Shown here in pieces: positions 42,470 through 51,851 of a stretch of DNA of 64,000 bases. The DNA comes from an uncultured Desulfovibrio sp. (GTDB lineage Bacteria; Desulfobacterota; Desulfovibrionia; Desulfovibrionales; Desulfovibrionaceae): positions 124,001-188,000 of the forward strand of contig CAJXYU010000006.1 in assembly GCA_913063155.1 (NCBI GenBank), written 5' to 3'. Within the stretch, counting starts at the first letter, position 1; every line of letters starts with the position of its first letter. The position numbers were made by a program, and so were the translations under genes. The notes under the pieces are model-generated. The model had not been told where the DNA came from and searched no databases. It saw only the letters and a program-made list of their open reading frames with translations.

Positions 42470-44821
42470 ATGAAATCAATCTTCTCCTTCCCCTTTGCAG
42501 CAACGCTCTGTGTCCTGATGCTCATGCTCCTCGCCGGTTGCATGGTGGGCAAAAAGGCCGAAGAGTTCGGGTCCTCCATCAGCCGGCAAGAAGTGCCCCA
42601 GGCCGTGGCCGTGCTGCCCGTAGACTTCAGTGAGGCGCTCGGGGTCGACAACGCCACCGAAATCAACCCCGAGGACATGGAGTTCGTTGGCAATCTCGCC
42701 CGAGGTGTCCTGCAAAGCCATCTGGCGGGCAAAGGTTACCGCCCCCTGCTCACCGACGCCGTGGACAGAAAGCTGCACATGACGCCCGGTTGGCAGAATA
42801 TGAAACCGCAAGAACTGTGCAGGCTGCTCGACGCACAAGGCCTCATCCTTCTCCAGGTCTCGGGCTGGACCATGCTCAACATCGCTGCGGTGGAAAACTT
42901 CATGTTCAGCGCCACAGCCCGCATGCTGGGAGCTTCGGGACAGGAAATCGGAGCCTGGTCCAGGACCGCGGACAAGCACCGCTTCTCCATCATCACCAGC
43001 TTGCCCGGCGTGGCCGGAACCGTGGCCGGATCCATGCTCGGCGATCCCATGAAAAAACAGTTCCGCCACGTGGTCTACGACTGGGGCCTGGAAATGGCTC
43101 AAGCCATACCCGACTGCCCGGAAGGCACGCGCCTGCCTGCAATCATCCTCGTGGACAGCAACGTGGACATGGGACTTTTCGGCGCGGGCGATCAGATCTC
43201 GGTCAGACTTCAGGCCGAAAAGAACGTGGCGGCCTTCTTCGACATCGGCACGTTCCGGAGCAACATTCCCATGCGGATGACCGGCCCGGGCAGGTATGAA
43301 GGACACTACGTGGTGCGCGAAGGAGACAACGCCACAAACCAGGAGCTTGCCGTACGCGTGGTCCGTCCCAACGGAGCCGAGCGGCAGTGGATCGAGGCGG
43401 AAGCGCCGCTGACCATCGACGGGGTCGCTCCTTCCGCGCCCGAGCCCACCGCCGTCGCCGCTCAGCGAGACGGCGTGCATCTTCACTGGTCACTTCCGGA
43501 TGAGGAGGAAATTCTCTCCTTTGTGGTGGAACGCAATACCAGCCCGGTGGGCAGATTTCAGCGGATCGTCCAGACCGAAAACGCCACAGCCGTGGACAAT
43601 GGTGTGGAGCAGGGCACGACCTATTTCTACCGCATTCGCAGCGTGGACCGCGCCTACAACCTTTCCATTCCCGGCAGTCCGCTTGAAGTGGTCATGCCGC
43701 TCTTCGACGAGGCCGTCATAGGCGGGGAACTCTCCGGCCCGCTGATCACGGGCAACTATTTCCTAAGAGACGACAGCGTGGTGCCTTCCGGCCGGACGCT
43801 CACAGTCATGCAGGGTTCACGGCTGCGCTTTGCACCGGATACGGGCCTCGACGTCCAGGGACGAGTGGTCATGCAGGGTGGAGAAGACGCCCCCATTATC
43901 CTGCGAGGAGCAGGCTGGCGGGGCCTTGTTGTGGCAGCGGACGCAGAAGCAAACCTCACTCACGTACAGTTCCGGGGAGCCTCGTCCGCCGTCCGCAGTT
44001 CCGGACGCCTGTCGGCTCGGGACGTACTGGCCCAGGGCAACGGCACGGGCTGCGCCATGAAACTGGATGAAGACGGTGCATTCAAACTCTCAAACGTTTA
44101 TCTGTCCGGCTGGTCCTGCGCACTCGCCGTGGAGGGCGGCCAAGGCTCCGTGACGGACTCCACCCTGGCGGGCAATGAACTGGGTGTCCGTTTCACGGCC
44201 GGCCGACTTTCCCTGCGGCAAAACAACATTCACGACAACACCATGAACGTGGATGCGGCCCGGCAACTGGTCCTGCGTGAAAATTATCTGGGAGCCGCCG
44301 CGCCATTCGCGGCCCGCGTGTCCCGGTCCGTCATCCTCCAAAGCATCCTGGACGCACCCGCGCCCCATGGACGGATCATCACCCTGATGGAAGAGGAGGA
44401 CCTCGACGCCGAGACCATCACCGCCAGGGCCGAAGAACACAAGAAGCTCGGCTTCAGACTTTTCAACGACCGCAAGTACGGCGACGCCCTTGCGGAACTT
44501 GCCAGGGCCGCCTCACTTCGGGCGGACCGGGATGTGGCCTTGTACCTGGCCTACACCCAGATGGAACTCGGGGAGGCCGCACTGGCCGAAAAAACGCTCA
44601 AGGCCGCGTTGGAATCATTCCCCTACGACTACCGGCTGCACCAGATCTATGTGCGCCTTCTGCTCGGCCACGGGCAGGTGGATGAAGCTTCGGATGTTGT
44701 GAACCGGGCGCTGACCATGGATCCGGACAACATAGCACTGAAGCACCTCAGAGACTACGTTCAGTCCGCAGCCCGCCCTGCGGAAGAGGGTGTGGCCGAA
44801 TCCCCCCAACAGACAGAGTAA
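42470..44821 (+). CDS. Large lipoprotein: GNA1162-like, fibronectin-type, beta-helix and TPR domains
   Basis: This 783-residue protein starts at 42470 behind GGGAGGGG. Its signal peptide ends in LLAGC (Cys24), so it is a lipoprotein. Residues about 35-215 resemble GNA1162/DUF799-type lipoproteins (VAVLPVDFSEALG...). A fibronectin type III-like part around 320-410 (APEPTAVAA, TTYFYRIRSVDRAYN) follows. A parallel beta-helix covers about 420-630. C-terminal TPR repeats include AEEHKKLGFRLFNDRKYGDA and VALYLAYTQMELGEAALAEK. The combination suggests a large envelope scaffold. It is the first gene of a six-gene operon of exported proteins; its exact role is unknown. Confidence 0.8.
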   Translation: MKSIFSFPFAATLCVLMLMLLAGCMVGKKAEEFGSSISRQEVPQAVAVLPVDFSEALGVDNATEINPEDMEFVGNLARGVLQSHLAGKGYRPLLTDAVDRKLHMTPGWQNMKPQELCRLLDAQGLILLQVSGWTMLNIAAVENFMFSATARMLGASGQEIGAWSRTADKHRFSIITSLPGVAGTVAGSMLGDPMKKQFRHVVYDWGLEMAQAIPDCPEGTRLPAIILVDSNVDMGLFGAGDQISVRLQAEKNVAAFFDIGTFRSNIPMRMTGPGRYEGHYVVREGDNATNQELAVRVVRPNGAERQWIEAEAPLTIDGVAPSAPEPTAVAAQRDGVHLHWSLPDEEEILSFVVERNTSPVGRFQRIVQTENATAVDNGVEQGTTYFYRIRSVDRAYNLSIPGSPLEVVMPLFDEAVIGGELSGPLITGNYFLRDDSVVPSGRTLTVMQGSRLRFAPDTGLDVQGRVVMQGGEDAPIILRGAGWRGLVVAADAEANLTHVQFRGASSAVRSSGRLSARDVLAQGNGTGCAMKLDEDGAFKLSNVYLSGWSCALAVEGGQGSVTDSTLAGNELGVRFTAGRLSLRQNNIHDNTMNVDAARQLVLRENYLGAAAPFAARVSRSVILQSILDAPAPHGRIITLMEEEDLDAETITARAEEHKKLGFRLFNDRKYGDALAELARAASLRADRDVALYLAYTQMELGEAALAEKTLKAALESFPYDYRLHQIYVRLLLGHGQVDEASDVVNRALTMDPDNIALKHLRDYVQSAARPAEEGVAESPQQTE

Positions 44822-44839
44822 AGAAAAAGGGCACTCCTC

Positions 44840-45790
44840 ATGAAACGTATGAAACTTTCGAGAGACGCCATGCACGGCTCACTGTTCAACCAAATAATTC
44901 GCCCCCTGGCCTTTGCGGCCCTTTGCTGCCTTGCAGGCCTGTCCGGTCCGGCCCTGGCGGCCGAGCCGGCCCAGGGGGAAAAACACTTTTCCCTGTCCTC
45001 CATGATAATCATCGCCGAAGGACAGGCCTGCCTGGGCCAGGAACGCTCACGCGCCCAGGCGCAGCAGATTGCTCTGTCCGAAGCCAAACGCACAGCTTCG
45101 GAACAGGTCGTGACCCACGTCACCAGCCAAACCAACGTGAAGGACGGCATGCTGACGGACGATCTGGTCAACGCCTATTCGCAGTCCACGGTCAAGGTAC
45201 TGGAGGAACTGGAAAAGGGCTGGTTCCGGTCCGACGGCTCGGACGGCTCCACCGACTTCTGCTACCGGGTCAGGATCAGGGCCGAGGTCGTGCCTGCTCC
45301 CCAGGAAGCGGGACAGCGCAAAACCGGCATGAACGATCCGCGCGCGCCCCTCACCGTGGAGCTGTGGACCGGACGGGAGACCTACCACCTGGGTGAAGCC
45401 ATGAAGTTCTACTTCCGGGGCAACAAACCATTCTATGCGCGGGCCGTGTACATCGACGCCAACGGCCAGTTGGTGGAAATCACTCCCTACGCCCGCTCCC
45501 GCCACTACGAGGGCGGCGTGACCTATGAAATACCGGGACGCGACGATCTCTTTTCCCTGCTCATCACCCAGCCCGTGGGCAGGGAACGTCTCATCCTCTA
45601 CGCCTCCACCCGACCCATGGGGCAATACGACGGACAACAGGCCGGGAATCTCTACATGGTGCGGGGCAGCGCCCGGGAACTGGGCAAAAACACGCGAGGA
45701 CTCACCGTGCTTCACGGAGAACAGGGCGCAGGCGTCCCGGCCAGGGCGGAATTCGCCGAAACCGAAACGCCGGTGCGCGTCGAACCATAA
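44840..45790 (+). CDS. Exported DUF4384-domain protein
   Basis: This 316-residue protein has an N-terminal signal segment (about 20-41, ending ALAAEP). An N-terminal domain with EGQACLGQERSRAQAQQIAL resembles the FlgT/LPP20-like N-terminal fold. A C-terminal DUF4384 domain (LTVELWTGRETYHLGEAMKF to TRPMGQYDGQQ) follows. DUF4384 is often found with caspase-like and TPR proteins, as in this operon. A start at 44870 is also possible; neither has a strong ribosome site. Confidence 0.8.
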   Translation: MKRMKLSRDAMHGSLFNQIIRPLAFAALCCLAGLSGPALAAEPAQGEKHFSLSSMIIIAEGQACLGQERSRAQAQQIALSEAKRTASEQVVTHVTSQTNVKDGMLTDDLVNAYSQSTVKVLEELEKGWFRSDGSDGSTDFCYRVRIRAEVVPAPQEAGQRKTGMNDPRAPLTVELWTGRETYHLGEAMKFYFRGNKPFYARAVYIDANGQLVEITPYARSRHYEGGVTYEIPGRDDLFSLLITQPVGRERLILYASTRPMGQYDGQQAGNLYMVRGSARELGKNTRGLTVLHGEQGAGVPARAEFAETETPVRVEP

Positions 45791-45876
45791 CCGCAAACAA
45801 AGCAAAGATGCCCTTTTCCGAAAAGGCCGCAGGACGGAAGAGGAGAGACAACGCCATCTTTTGGAGGAAGAACAGT

Positions 45877-47076
45877 ATGAAAAACTTCAGATTGATCCTT
45901 GCCGGGCTGTTGCTGGTGCTCCTGGCTTCAGGGTGCGCGAAAAAGGCAGCGCAACCATTGTCCCTGGAAGATACTCCGCCAAACCATTACCTACGCGGCA
46001 TGGAACTGGTGGACGAAGGCAAACTGCCCATGGCCGACGCCCGGTTCACCCGAGCCCTGGAACTGGACCCGGACTATGCGCCCGGCTATGCGGGCAAAGC
46101 CCTGGTGACGGCCATGGGCGTCCCGTTCCAATCGAGCGGCAAGCACCGGAAGATAGAACTCGACTCCTTCCGTGACCTCATAGACAAGGCTGACGGCAAG
46201 GCCACGACCACAGCGGACAAATTCATCGTGGCCGTCACGGCCATGCGTGCGGAAACGGCGGCCAAGGACTCCAAGTGGCTCAAGGACGTCCGCAAATGGT
46301 ATTCCCGGGCCGCGAAGATCAGGAAGATCGACGAAGGGCGACTGCCTTACTACCGCAATGTGGAAGCCCGCGACTACTTCATGGGCAAGGCATGGTTCGA
46401 AGCCGGTGAATACCGTGAGGCCCGCACCCTGCTCGGCATGGTGGTGGGCGGGGACGTGGGCCGCTGGCATCAGAAAGCCAACATCCTCTATTCGCGCGCC
46501 CAGAAGATCGAATGGGCCATCGCCAATTATACGGTCACGGGCGTGTCCCGCATCATCGCCTCCAAGGAACGGGTCTCCCGCGCGGATGTGGCCGCTCTCA
46601 TGGTCAGCGAACTCAAAGTGGACAAGCTCTTTGCAGGAAGGCTGGCCTCCACCCCCGTGCCCGCTCCCTCCTTCGTGCCCGCGGACGTGAAGGACCACCG
46701 ATTCAGGACGGAGATCGTGGATATGCTCAAATGGAAGGTGCGCGGCCTGGAGCCCGTCTATGACGCCGCCTCCCACGCCGAGCTGTTCCAACCCTCCCGC
46801 CCCGTGACCCGCAAGGAAATGGCCCTGGCCCTGGAAGACATTCTCATCAAGGTTTCCGGCGACGCGACGCTGGCCGACCGGCACTTCGGCCAGGACAACT
46901 CGCCGTACATCGACGTGAAGCCCACCGAGGCCTACTACAACGCCGTGGTCAACGCGGTGTCCAGAAACCTCATGCAGACCGACATCTCCGGCGCATTCCG
47001 CCCGAACGACGCCATGGACGGAGCCGAACTGCTGCTGGCCGTGGTTCGTCTGCGCAACGCCGTGAACATCTACTAA
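45877..47076 (+). CDS. TPR and SLH-domain lipoprotein
   Basis: This 399-residue protein starts at 45877 with GGAGG nine bases upstream. The lipobox is LLASGCAKK (Cys20). TPR repeats follow (YLRGMELVDEGKLPMADARF and EARDYFMGKAWFEAGEYREA). The C-terminal region (about 240-395) has S-layer-homology features, with SRPVTRKEMALALEDILI and YNAVVNAVSRNLMQTDISG. SLH domains bind cell-wall polymers or peptidoglycan, so it could anchor the system to the wall. It is the third gene of the envelope operon. Confidence 0.82.
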   Translation: MKNFRLILAGLLLVLLASGCAKKAAQPLSLEDTPPNHYLRGMELVDEGKLPMADARFTRALELDPDYAPGYAGKALVTAMGVPFQSSGKHRKIELDSFRDLIDKADGKATTTADKFIVAVTAMRAETAAKDSKWLKDVRKWYSRAAKIRKIDEGRLPYYRNVEARDYFMGKAWFEAGEYREARTLLGMVVGGDVGRWHQKANILYSRAQKIEWAIANYTVTGVSRIIASKERVSRADVAALMVSELKVDKLFAGRLASTPVPAPSFVPADVKDHRFRTEIVDMLKWKVRGLEPVYDAASHAELFQPSRPVTRKEMALALEDILIKVSGDATLADRHFGQDNSPYIDVKPTEAYYNAVVNAVSRNLMQTDISGAFRPNDAMDGAELLLAVVRLRNAVNIY

Positions 47077-47090
47077 AAGGAGAAAGGATC

Positions 47091-47924
47091 ATGAAACGCA
47101 TCCTTGCAGTCTTCATCGCCGTGGGTCTGTTCGCCTCGGCGGCCCTGGCGCAGGAACAGCCCCAGACCGTGGACTCGCCGCAGGCCATCTTCGAAAAAGG
47201 ATACATCCAGGTGGTGGGCCAATCCGAAGCCGGACAGACCCGGTTCAAGGCCAACCGCTCCGCCAAGGTGCTTGCCCAGCGCGAGCTGGTGGAAGTGATC
47301 AAGGGCCTCAAACTCATCGGCAGCACCACGGTCAGCGACGGCATGCTGGCCGCGGACACCATCCAGACCTCCATCCGGGGCTTCCTCCGGAACGCCGTGG
47401 TGGTGGGCGAGGAATACTACAATGGCGAAGGGTTCTCGCGCGTGACCATGCGGCTCAAACTGCGTGGCGACGACTCGCTCTACAGCGCGCTCTCCCCGGC
47501 CCTGCAGCAGCCCCCCGTCCAACTGGCCCTGCCCAGCCTCCCGGCCTTCGAACCGCGGCAGGCATCCGCTCCGGCCGTTGCGCCGCAGAAGCATGACGGC
47601 CTCATCGTCATCGTGGAAGGCACGAACTTCAAGCCCGCCCTGGCCAACCGCATCATCACCGAAAACAACGAGGTACTCTTCGAGCCCTCCAAGGTGCAGC
47701 CCAAACTGCTTATCGAACGCGGCTGCGGCGGCTACACCACCACCCCGGAAAAGGCAAAGGCCCTGCTGGCATCCTGGGGATGCAAGAACCCCATGACCGT
47801 CACCTGCACCAAGGTGTCCAAGGGCACCGAAGCCGTGGTCTCCCAGGAGGACGCCACCGCCATCTTCGATCAGAGCCAGAAGAGCAACATGCTGCCCGAG
47901 GCGCGGGTGGTCTTCGTGCTCTAG
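47091..47924 (+). CDS. LPP20-like exported protein
   Basis: This 277-residue protein follows GGAG and has a signal peptide cleaved after ALA (about residue 20). The domain with GQTRFKANRSAKVLAQRELV, then IKGLKLIGSTTVSDGMLAAD, resembles the LPP20 family of surface lipoproteins, but there is no lipobox. A Pro-rich linker (about 140-165) leads to a C-terminal part of unknown type (DGLIVIVEGTNFKPALANRI) with four cysteines. It sits 14 bases after the SLH lipoprotein gene. Confidence 0.8.
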   Translation: MKRILAVFIAVGLFASAALAQEQPQTVDSPQAIFEKGYIQVVGQSEAGQTRFKANRSAKVLAQRELVEVIKGLKLIGSTTVSDGMLAADTIQTSIRGFLRNAVVVGEEYYNGEGFSRVTMRLKLRGDDSLYSALSPALQQPPVQLALPSLPAFEPRQASAPAVAPQKHDGLIVIVEGTNFKPALANRIITENNEVLFEPSKVQPKLLIERGCGGYTTTPEKAKALLASWGCKNPMTVTCTKVSKGTEAVVSQEDATAIFDQSQKSNMLPEARVVFVL

Positions 47925-47941
47925 GCTGACAAGGAGAACCA

Positions 47942-49483
47942 ATGTCCCGTTGCTTCGGCCATATCCCGCTGTTGGCGGCCGCAATCCTGGTCCTCGCGTT
48001 CCCGGCGAAGGGAAACGCGGAGACAGGGGTCGAGCAGTTGGCCCGCTGGCAGCTCAACACCGCCGACCTGCTCGTGGATGAAGGCAAGTACATGGAGGCC
48101 GTGGAGTACATCGCCTCGGCCTATGAAAACAGCCGGCACGACAAGACGCGTTCGGACGCTCTGCTGGCCAAGGCCATGGTGCTGGCCACCTTCCTGGACG
48201 CGCCCGAAGAAGCCGAGGACACCTACCGGCAATTGGCGAGCGAGTTTCCCGCCCAGGCGGAAACCGCTGCCTACCAGGCCGCGTTCCTCATGCTCCAGGC
48301 TGCCGAGAAGGAACGCGCCCGCGACGGTTTCCAGAGCTACCTCCGCCAATACCCGGCCGGGCGCTACCGGCTCCAGGCCGAGGCCATGCTGGGCAGCCTG
48401 GACAAACCGGCGGTCGACGAATCGATCGCCCCGATTCCTCCGCGCAAGCACCCCGTGCTGCGGGTGGCCCTGGCCCGCAAGGCCCGGAAGGTGACCCTGG
48501 TTGCCGATGGCTTGTGCGTAGACGGCCTGGGGTGCGCGGACACGGTGGTCGTGGAACCCGCCGGAAACGGACTGCGCATCAACGGTCGGCAGGTGAACAA
48601 CGGGCGTGCGGTGATCCGTTCGAGCGTCCCTCTCAAAGTCACGGTCTGGAAGCGCAGCAAGCGGGTACGCGGATACGTGAGCGTGGAAAACAAGGGTGGC
48701 CGCCTGCTGGTGCTCAATCATGTGGACATCGAGGACTACCTGCTTTCCGTGGTGCCTTCCGAATCCTATTCATCCTGGCCCATGGAGACGCTCAAGGCCC
48801 AGGCCGTGGCGGCCCGCACCTACGCCTATTACCAGAAGCTGCACCGCGCCGGGCGGGATTACGACATAGTGGACGACACCCGTGACCAGATGTACGGCGG
48901 CGTGGCGCGCGAAACCACGCGGACCACAAAAGCCGTGCACCGGACCGCGGGCATGGTCCTCTCCTTCCGCGGCCGACCCATCCTTTCCCAATACACGGCC
49001 AACAGCGGCGGGCACACGGCCGACGCGGGTGCAATCTTCGGTGCTCCCAAACCGTATCTGGTGGCCCACGCTGACCCGGCCAGCCTCACGGGGAAAATGG
49101 CCTCGTGGACCCGTCGATACACCACCGCCGAAGTAATCAATGCGCTGCGCAAGATAGGAGTGGACGCCCGAGGCCTGCGGGCCATGGAACCCGCCGCCGT
49201 CGGTCCGTCCGGACGACTGATCAAGGTGCGGCTGGTCCATGCGGGCGGCTCCACGGTGCTGCGCACCCGCACCACCCTGGCCGGTTCACGAGCGCTCAAC
49301 CTGCCCGAGGTGCTCATGCACATCGAAAAAAACGGGAATGCTTATGTGTTCAGGGGGCGGGGACACGGGCACGGAGTGGGCTATTCGCAGTGGGGCGCGG
49401 CAGAGCTGGGCAAGACGCAGACACATGCGGACATCCTGGCCTTCTACTACCCGTCCACGACTCTGGAAAGAAAATGGAATTGA
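47942..49483 (+). CDS. SpoIID/LytB-domain peptidoglycan hydrolase with N-terminal TPRs
   Basis: This 513-residue exported protein has a signal peptide (about 1-26). Helical TPR-like repeats cover residues 35-160. A SpoIID/LytB domain (about 165-510) contains VVPSESYSSWPMETLKAQAV with the catalytic Glu274, then ARTYAYYQKLHRAGR and the C-terminal GRGHGHGVGYSQWGA motif. SpoIID is a lytic transglycosylase that cuts glycan strands lacking stem peptides. In this Gram-negative operon it may remodel peptidoglycan for the neighbouring envelope proteins. It starts 17 bases after the previous stop; AAGGAG is seven bases upstream. Confidence 0.9.
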   Translation: MSRCFGHIPLLAAAILVLAFPAKGNAETGVEQLARWQLNTADLLVDEGKYMEAVEYIASAYENSRHDKTRSDALLAKAMVLATFLDAPEEAEDTYRQLASEFPAQAETAAYQAAFLMLQAAEKERARDGFQSYLRQYPAGRYRLQAEAMLGSLDKPAVDESIAPIPPRKHPVLRVALARKARKVTLVADGLCVDGLGCADTVVVEPAGNGLRINGRQVNNGRAVIRSSVPLKVTVWKRSKRVRGYVSVENKGGRLLVLNHVDIEDYLLSVVPSESYSSWPMETLKAQAVAARTYAYYQKLHRAGRDYDIVDDTRDQMYGGVARETTRTTKAVHRTAGMVLSFRGRPILSQYTANSGGHTADAGAIFGAPKPYLVAHADPASLTGKMASWTRRYTTAEVINALRKIGVDARGLRAMEPAAVGPSGRLIKVRLVHAGGSTVLRTRTTLAGSRALNLPEVLMHIEKNGNAYVFRGRGHGHGVGYSQWGAAELGKTQTHADILAFYYPSTTLERKWN

Positions 49484-49547
49484 TCCGGAACGCATTGACG
49501 GAGCACCGAATGACGAAAATCGAAAACAATGACAATGGTGAAATGAA

Positions 49548-51035
49548 ATGATGAAGCGATGCGTTTTCCTCGGTTTCCTGTTGCTGATGCTCTTCAGCAC
49601 GACCTCCCGGGCCGCCACGCGCGGCCTGACCATCCTAGACCGATCCGGAGAGCCCGTGGGCAATTACGGCGCGAGCTTCGCTCTGCTCGTGGGAGTGAGC
49701 GACTACACCTCGGGCTGGCCCAGCCTGCACAGCATCCCTTCCGAATTGGCCGAGGTGGAAACCCTGCTCAAGGAACGCGGCTTCATCGTCAAGAAGGTTA
49801 TGAACCCGGACAGCCATGAACTGCGGGAAGCCTTTGAACGCTTCGTCAACCTCTACGGGTATGTGCCGGACAACCGGCTGCTCTTCTACTTCTCGGGGCA
49901 CGGTTATACCCGCAAGAACGGCTCCAAGGGCTACCTGGTGCCCACGGACGCCCCCAATCCGCGCATGGATGAGCGGGGCTTCCTTAGGAAAGCCCTGCAC
50001 ATGGTGGACATCCTGGCCTGGGCGCGACGCATGGAGGCCAGGCACGTCCTGTTCATGTTCGACTCCTGTTTTTCCGGCACCATCTTCAAAAGCCGCAGCC
50101 TGCCGGGTGCGCCGTCCTACATCAACAACATGACCGCAAAACCGGTGCGCATGTTCATCACCGCCGGAGACGCGGGCCAGGAGGTGCCCGCCAAATCGGT
50201 CTTCACTCCGATCTTCGTCAACGCCCTGCGACGCGGGCTGGGGGATCTGAACAGGGACGGATACATCAGCGGCACCGAACTGGGGTTGTACCTCCAGACC
50301 GAGGTCGCCAAGTACTCGAAGCAGACTCCCCAGTTCGGAAAGATAAGCGACTACGAGCTCTCCCAGGGCGACTTCGTATTCTTCCCGAACCAGTCCGTCT
50401 ACAGCGCGATCGTGACGCCTCCCGCACCCAAAATCGATCCTCGGCCGAAACCCAGGCCCGCTCCCGTGAGGACAGGCTCCCTGCGCATCGAAACCAAGCC
50501 CACGGGTGCGGACATCTATGTGAACGGCGAGCACATGGGCAAGGCCCCCGAAAAACTGTCCGGCCTCCCCGTGGGAGAAGTGACGGTGAGCGCGCGTATG
50601 GACGGGTTCGAGCCCCTTGAGACCGTAGCCCTGGTCAGAGGCGGCAAAACGGAATTCGTGGGCCTGGAGTTGGAAAAGCTTCACTTCGACCTGGCTCCTG
50701 GGCATTTGTACGTCTCCACCCATCCCCGGGATGCACATGTCAGGCTTCTGAACATCAAGCAACCTTACGTCCGTGGCATTGATCTGGCGCCCGGCGACTA
50801 TCTCCTGGAAATCTCGCGGACCGGATATCGCACGGTGCGGCAATGGGTGAAAGTCCGCGCCGGACTGGATGCGGACGTGCTTGTCCAACTACAGCGGGTG
50901 GAAACACAGACCATCGTCACCTCCAGGCCGCAACGGGCCCCCTCTGCGCCGCCGCGCAACAGGGATGAGAACATCCGCATCGGCCCCCTCCAGTTCCGTT
51001 TCGGTGGAGGCGGAAGACCGCCACGACGCAGATAG
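49548..51035 (+). CDS. Exported caspase-family (C14) protease with PEGA repeats
   Basis: This 495-residue protein has a signal peptide (residues 1-22) and a caspase-like domain (about 40-275). The catalytic dyad is visible: His118 in YFSGHGYTRKNG and Cys174 in MFDSCFSGTIF. C-terminal PEGA repeats (GSLRIETKPTGADIYVNGEH and a second around LYVSTHPRDAHVRLLNIKQ) are beta-sandwich modules of surface proteins. It should act outside the cytoplasm and cut after Arg/Lys or Asp; its targets are unknown. It is the last gene of the envelope operon and ends three bases from the convergent methyltransferase gene. Confidence 0.9.
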   Translation: MMKRCVFLGFLLLMLFSTTSRAATRGLTILDRSGEPVGNYGASFALLVGVSDYTSGWPSLHSIPSELAEVETLLKERGFIVKKVMNPDSHELREAFERFVNLYGYVPDNRLLFYFSGHGYTRKNGSKGYLVPTDAPNPRMDERGFLRKALHMVDILAWARRMEARHVLFMFDSCFSGTIFKSRSLPGAPSYINNMTAKPVRMFITAGDAGQEVPAKSVFTPIFVNALRRGLGDLNRDGYISGTELGLYLQTEVAKYSKQTPQFGKISDYELSQGDFVFFPNQSVYSAIVTPPAPKIDPRPKPRPAPVRTGSLRIETKPTGADIYVNGEHMGKAPEKLSGLPVGEVTVSARMDGFEPLETVALVRGGKTEFVGLELEKLHFDLAPGHLYVSTHPRDAHVRLLNIKQPYVRGIDLAPGDYLLEISRTGYRTVRQWVKVRAGLDADVLVQLQRVETQTIVTSRPQRAPSAPPRNRDENIRIGPLQFRFGGGGRPPRRR

Positions 51036-51038
51036 AGA

Positions 51039-51686
51039 CTAGTAGCGGCGCAACATCGTCAGGCAATCGAGATCTGACGTCCCGCCCCAGTTGATGACCT
51101 GCTGGCCGACGACCTTGAGCTGGTTCTTCACGGCAAAGTGGGCCACGATCTCCTTGGAATTGAAGTTGCGCCAGTGAGGATTCTTCCGGAAGGAGCCCCC
51201 CGGAGAGGCCGTATAATTGGAATGGTGGATAAAGGCGTGTCCCTTGGACCGAAGCACCCGCCTCAACTCGCGGATGTAGCGGATCACGATTTCCAGGTCG
51301 AAATGGACCATGGCGTCGAAACAATAGAAGAACGAAACCGAGCCGTCGGGAAGTTCCGACAGGGACGCCCCGTCGCATGACGCATAGTCCACTGCGGATA
51401 TGCCGGAGAACCGCTTGCGGCAAAAAGCGAGATTCTCTTCGTTGACGTCCATGAGTATCAGCCGATCGGGCTTTCTCTCCAGCAGCTTGACGCTGTTCCT
51501 GCCGCGTCCGCAGGCAAAATCCACGGTGCATGAATAGTCGACGTCGAACCCATCGATGAACGGGGACACCACCCCGCCCCACTGGGAGTCCATGGAGCGC
51601 TCGGCCCGCTCATGATAACTGTCGGCGACATCATCGCCCCAGAGATAGGCCTCCCGCTTGAGCAAATGGGTCAAATCGTCCGGCAT
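51039..51686 (-). CDS. SAM-dependent methyltransferase (class I)
   Basis: This 215-residue protein has motif I VDFACGRGRNSVKLL (glycine-rich SAM loop), the acidic motif II in LILMDVNEENL, and GSVSFFYCFDAMVHFD around motifs IV/V. This is a class I methyltransferase. The substrate cannot be predicted. The first ATG at 51686 has a weak GGTG site. It is convergent with the caspase gene. Confidence 0.85.
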   Translation of the reverse strand: MPDDLTHLLKREAYLWGDDVADSYHERAERSMDSQWGGVVSPFIDGFDVDYSCTVDFACGRGRNSVKLLERKPDRLILMDVNEENLAFCRKRFSGISAVDYASCDGASLSELPDGSVSFFYCFDAMVHFDLEIVIRYIRELRRVLRSKGHAFIHHSNYTASPGGSFRKNPHWRNFNSKEIVAHFAVKNQLKVVGQQVINWGGTSDLDCLTMLRRY

Positions 51687-51798
51687 GGTTCACCATATCC
51701 GCGTGTTGGTTGAAAGCTCGCAATTCCCGCAACAGACACCCTGTTTCACAAGTGCATACTCTATTTCCTCATGGTTGTCGGCCTGTTTCACAGCAAGC

Positions 51799-51832
51799 AG
51801 AAAGCCCGGCGGATCGCTCCGCCGGGCTTTCT
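51799..51832. terminator. Bidirectional terminator between the methyltransferase and RND operon
   Basis: A perfect 15-bp stem (AGAAAGCCCGGCGGA / TCCGCCGGGCTTTCT) has a TCGC loop. It lies 19 bases beyond the RND permease stop at 51852, which reads toward it on the minus strand. Confidence 0.85.
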
Positions 51833-51851
51833 GAGTTTCAATGTTTCATGT

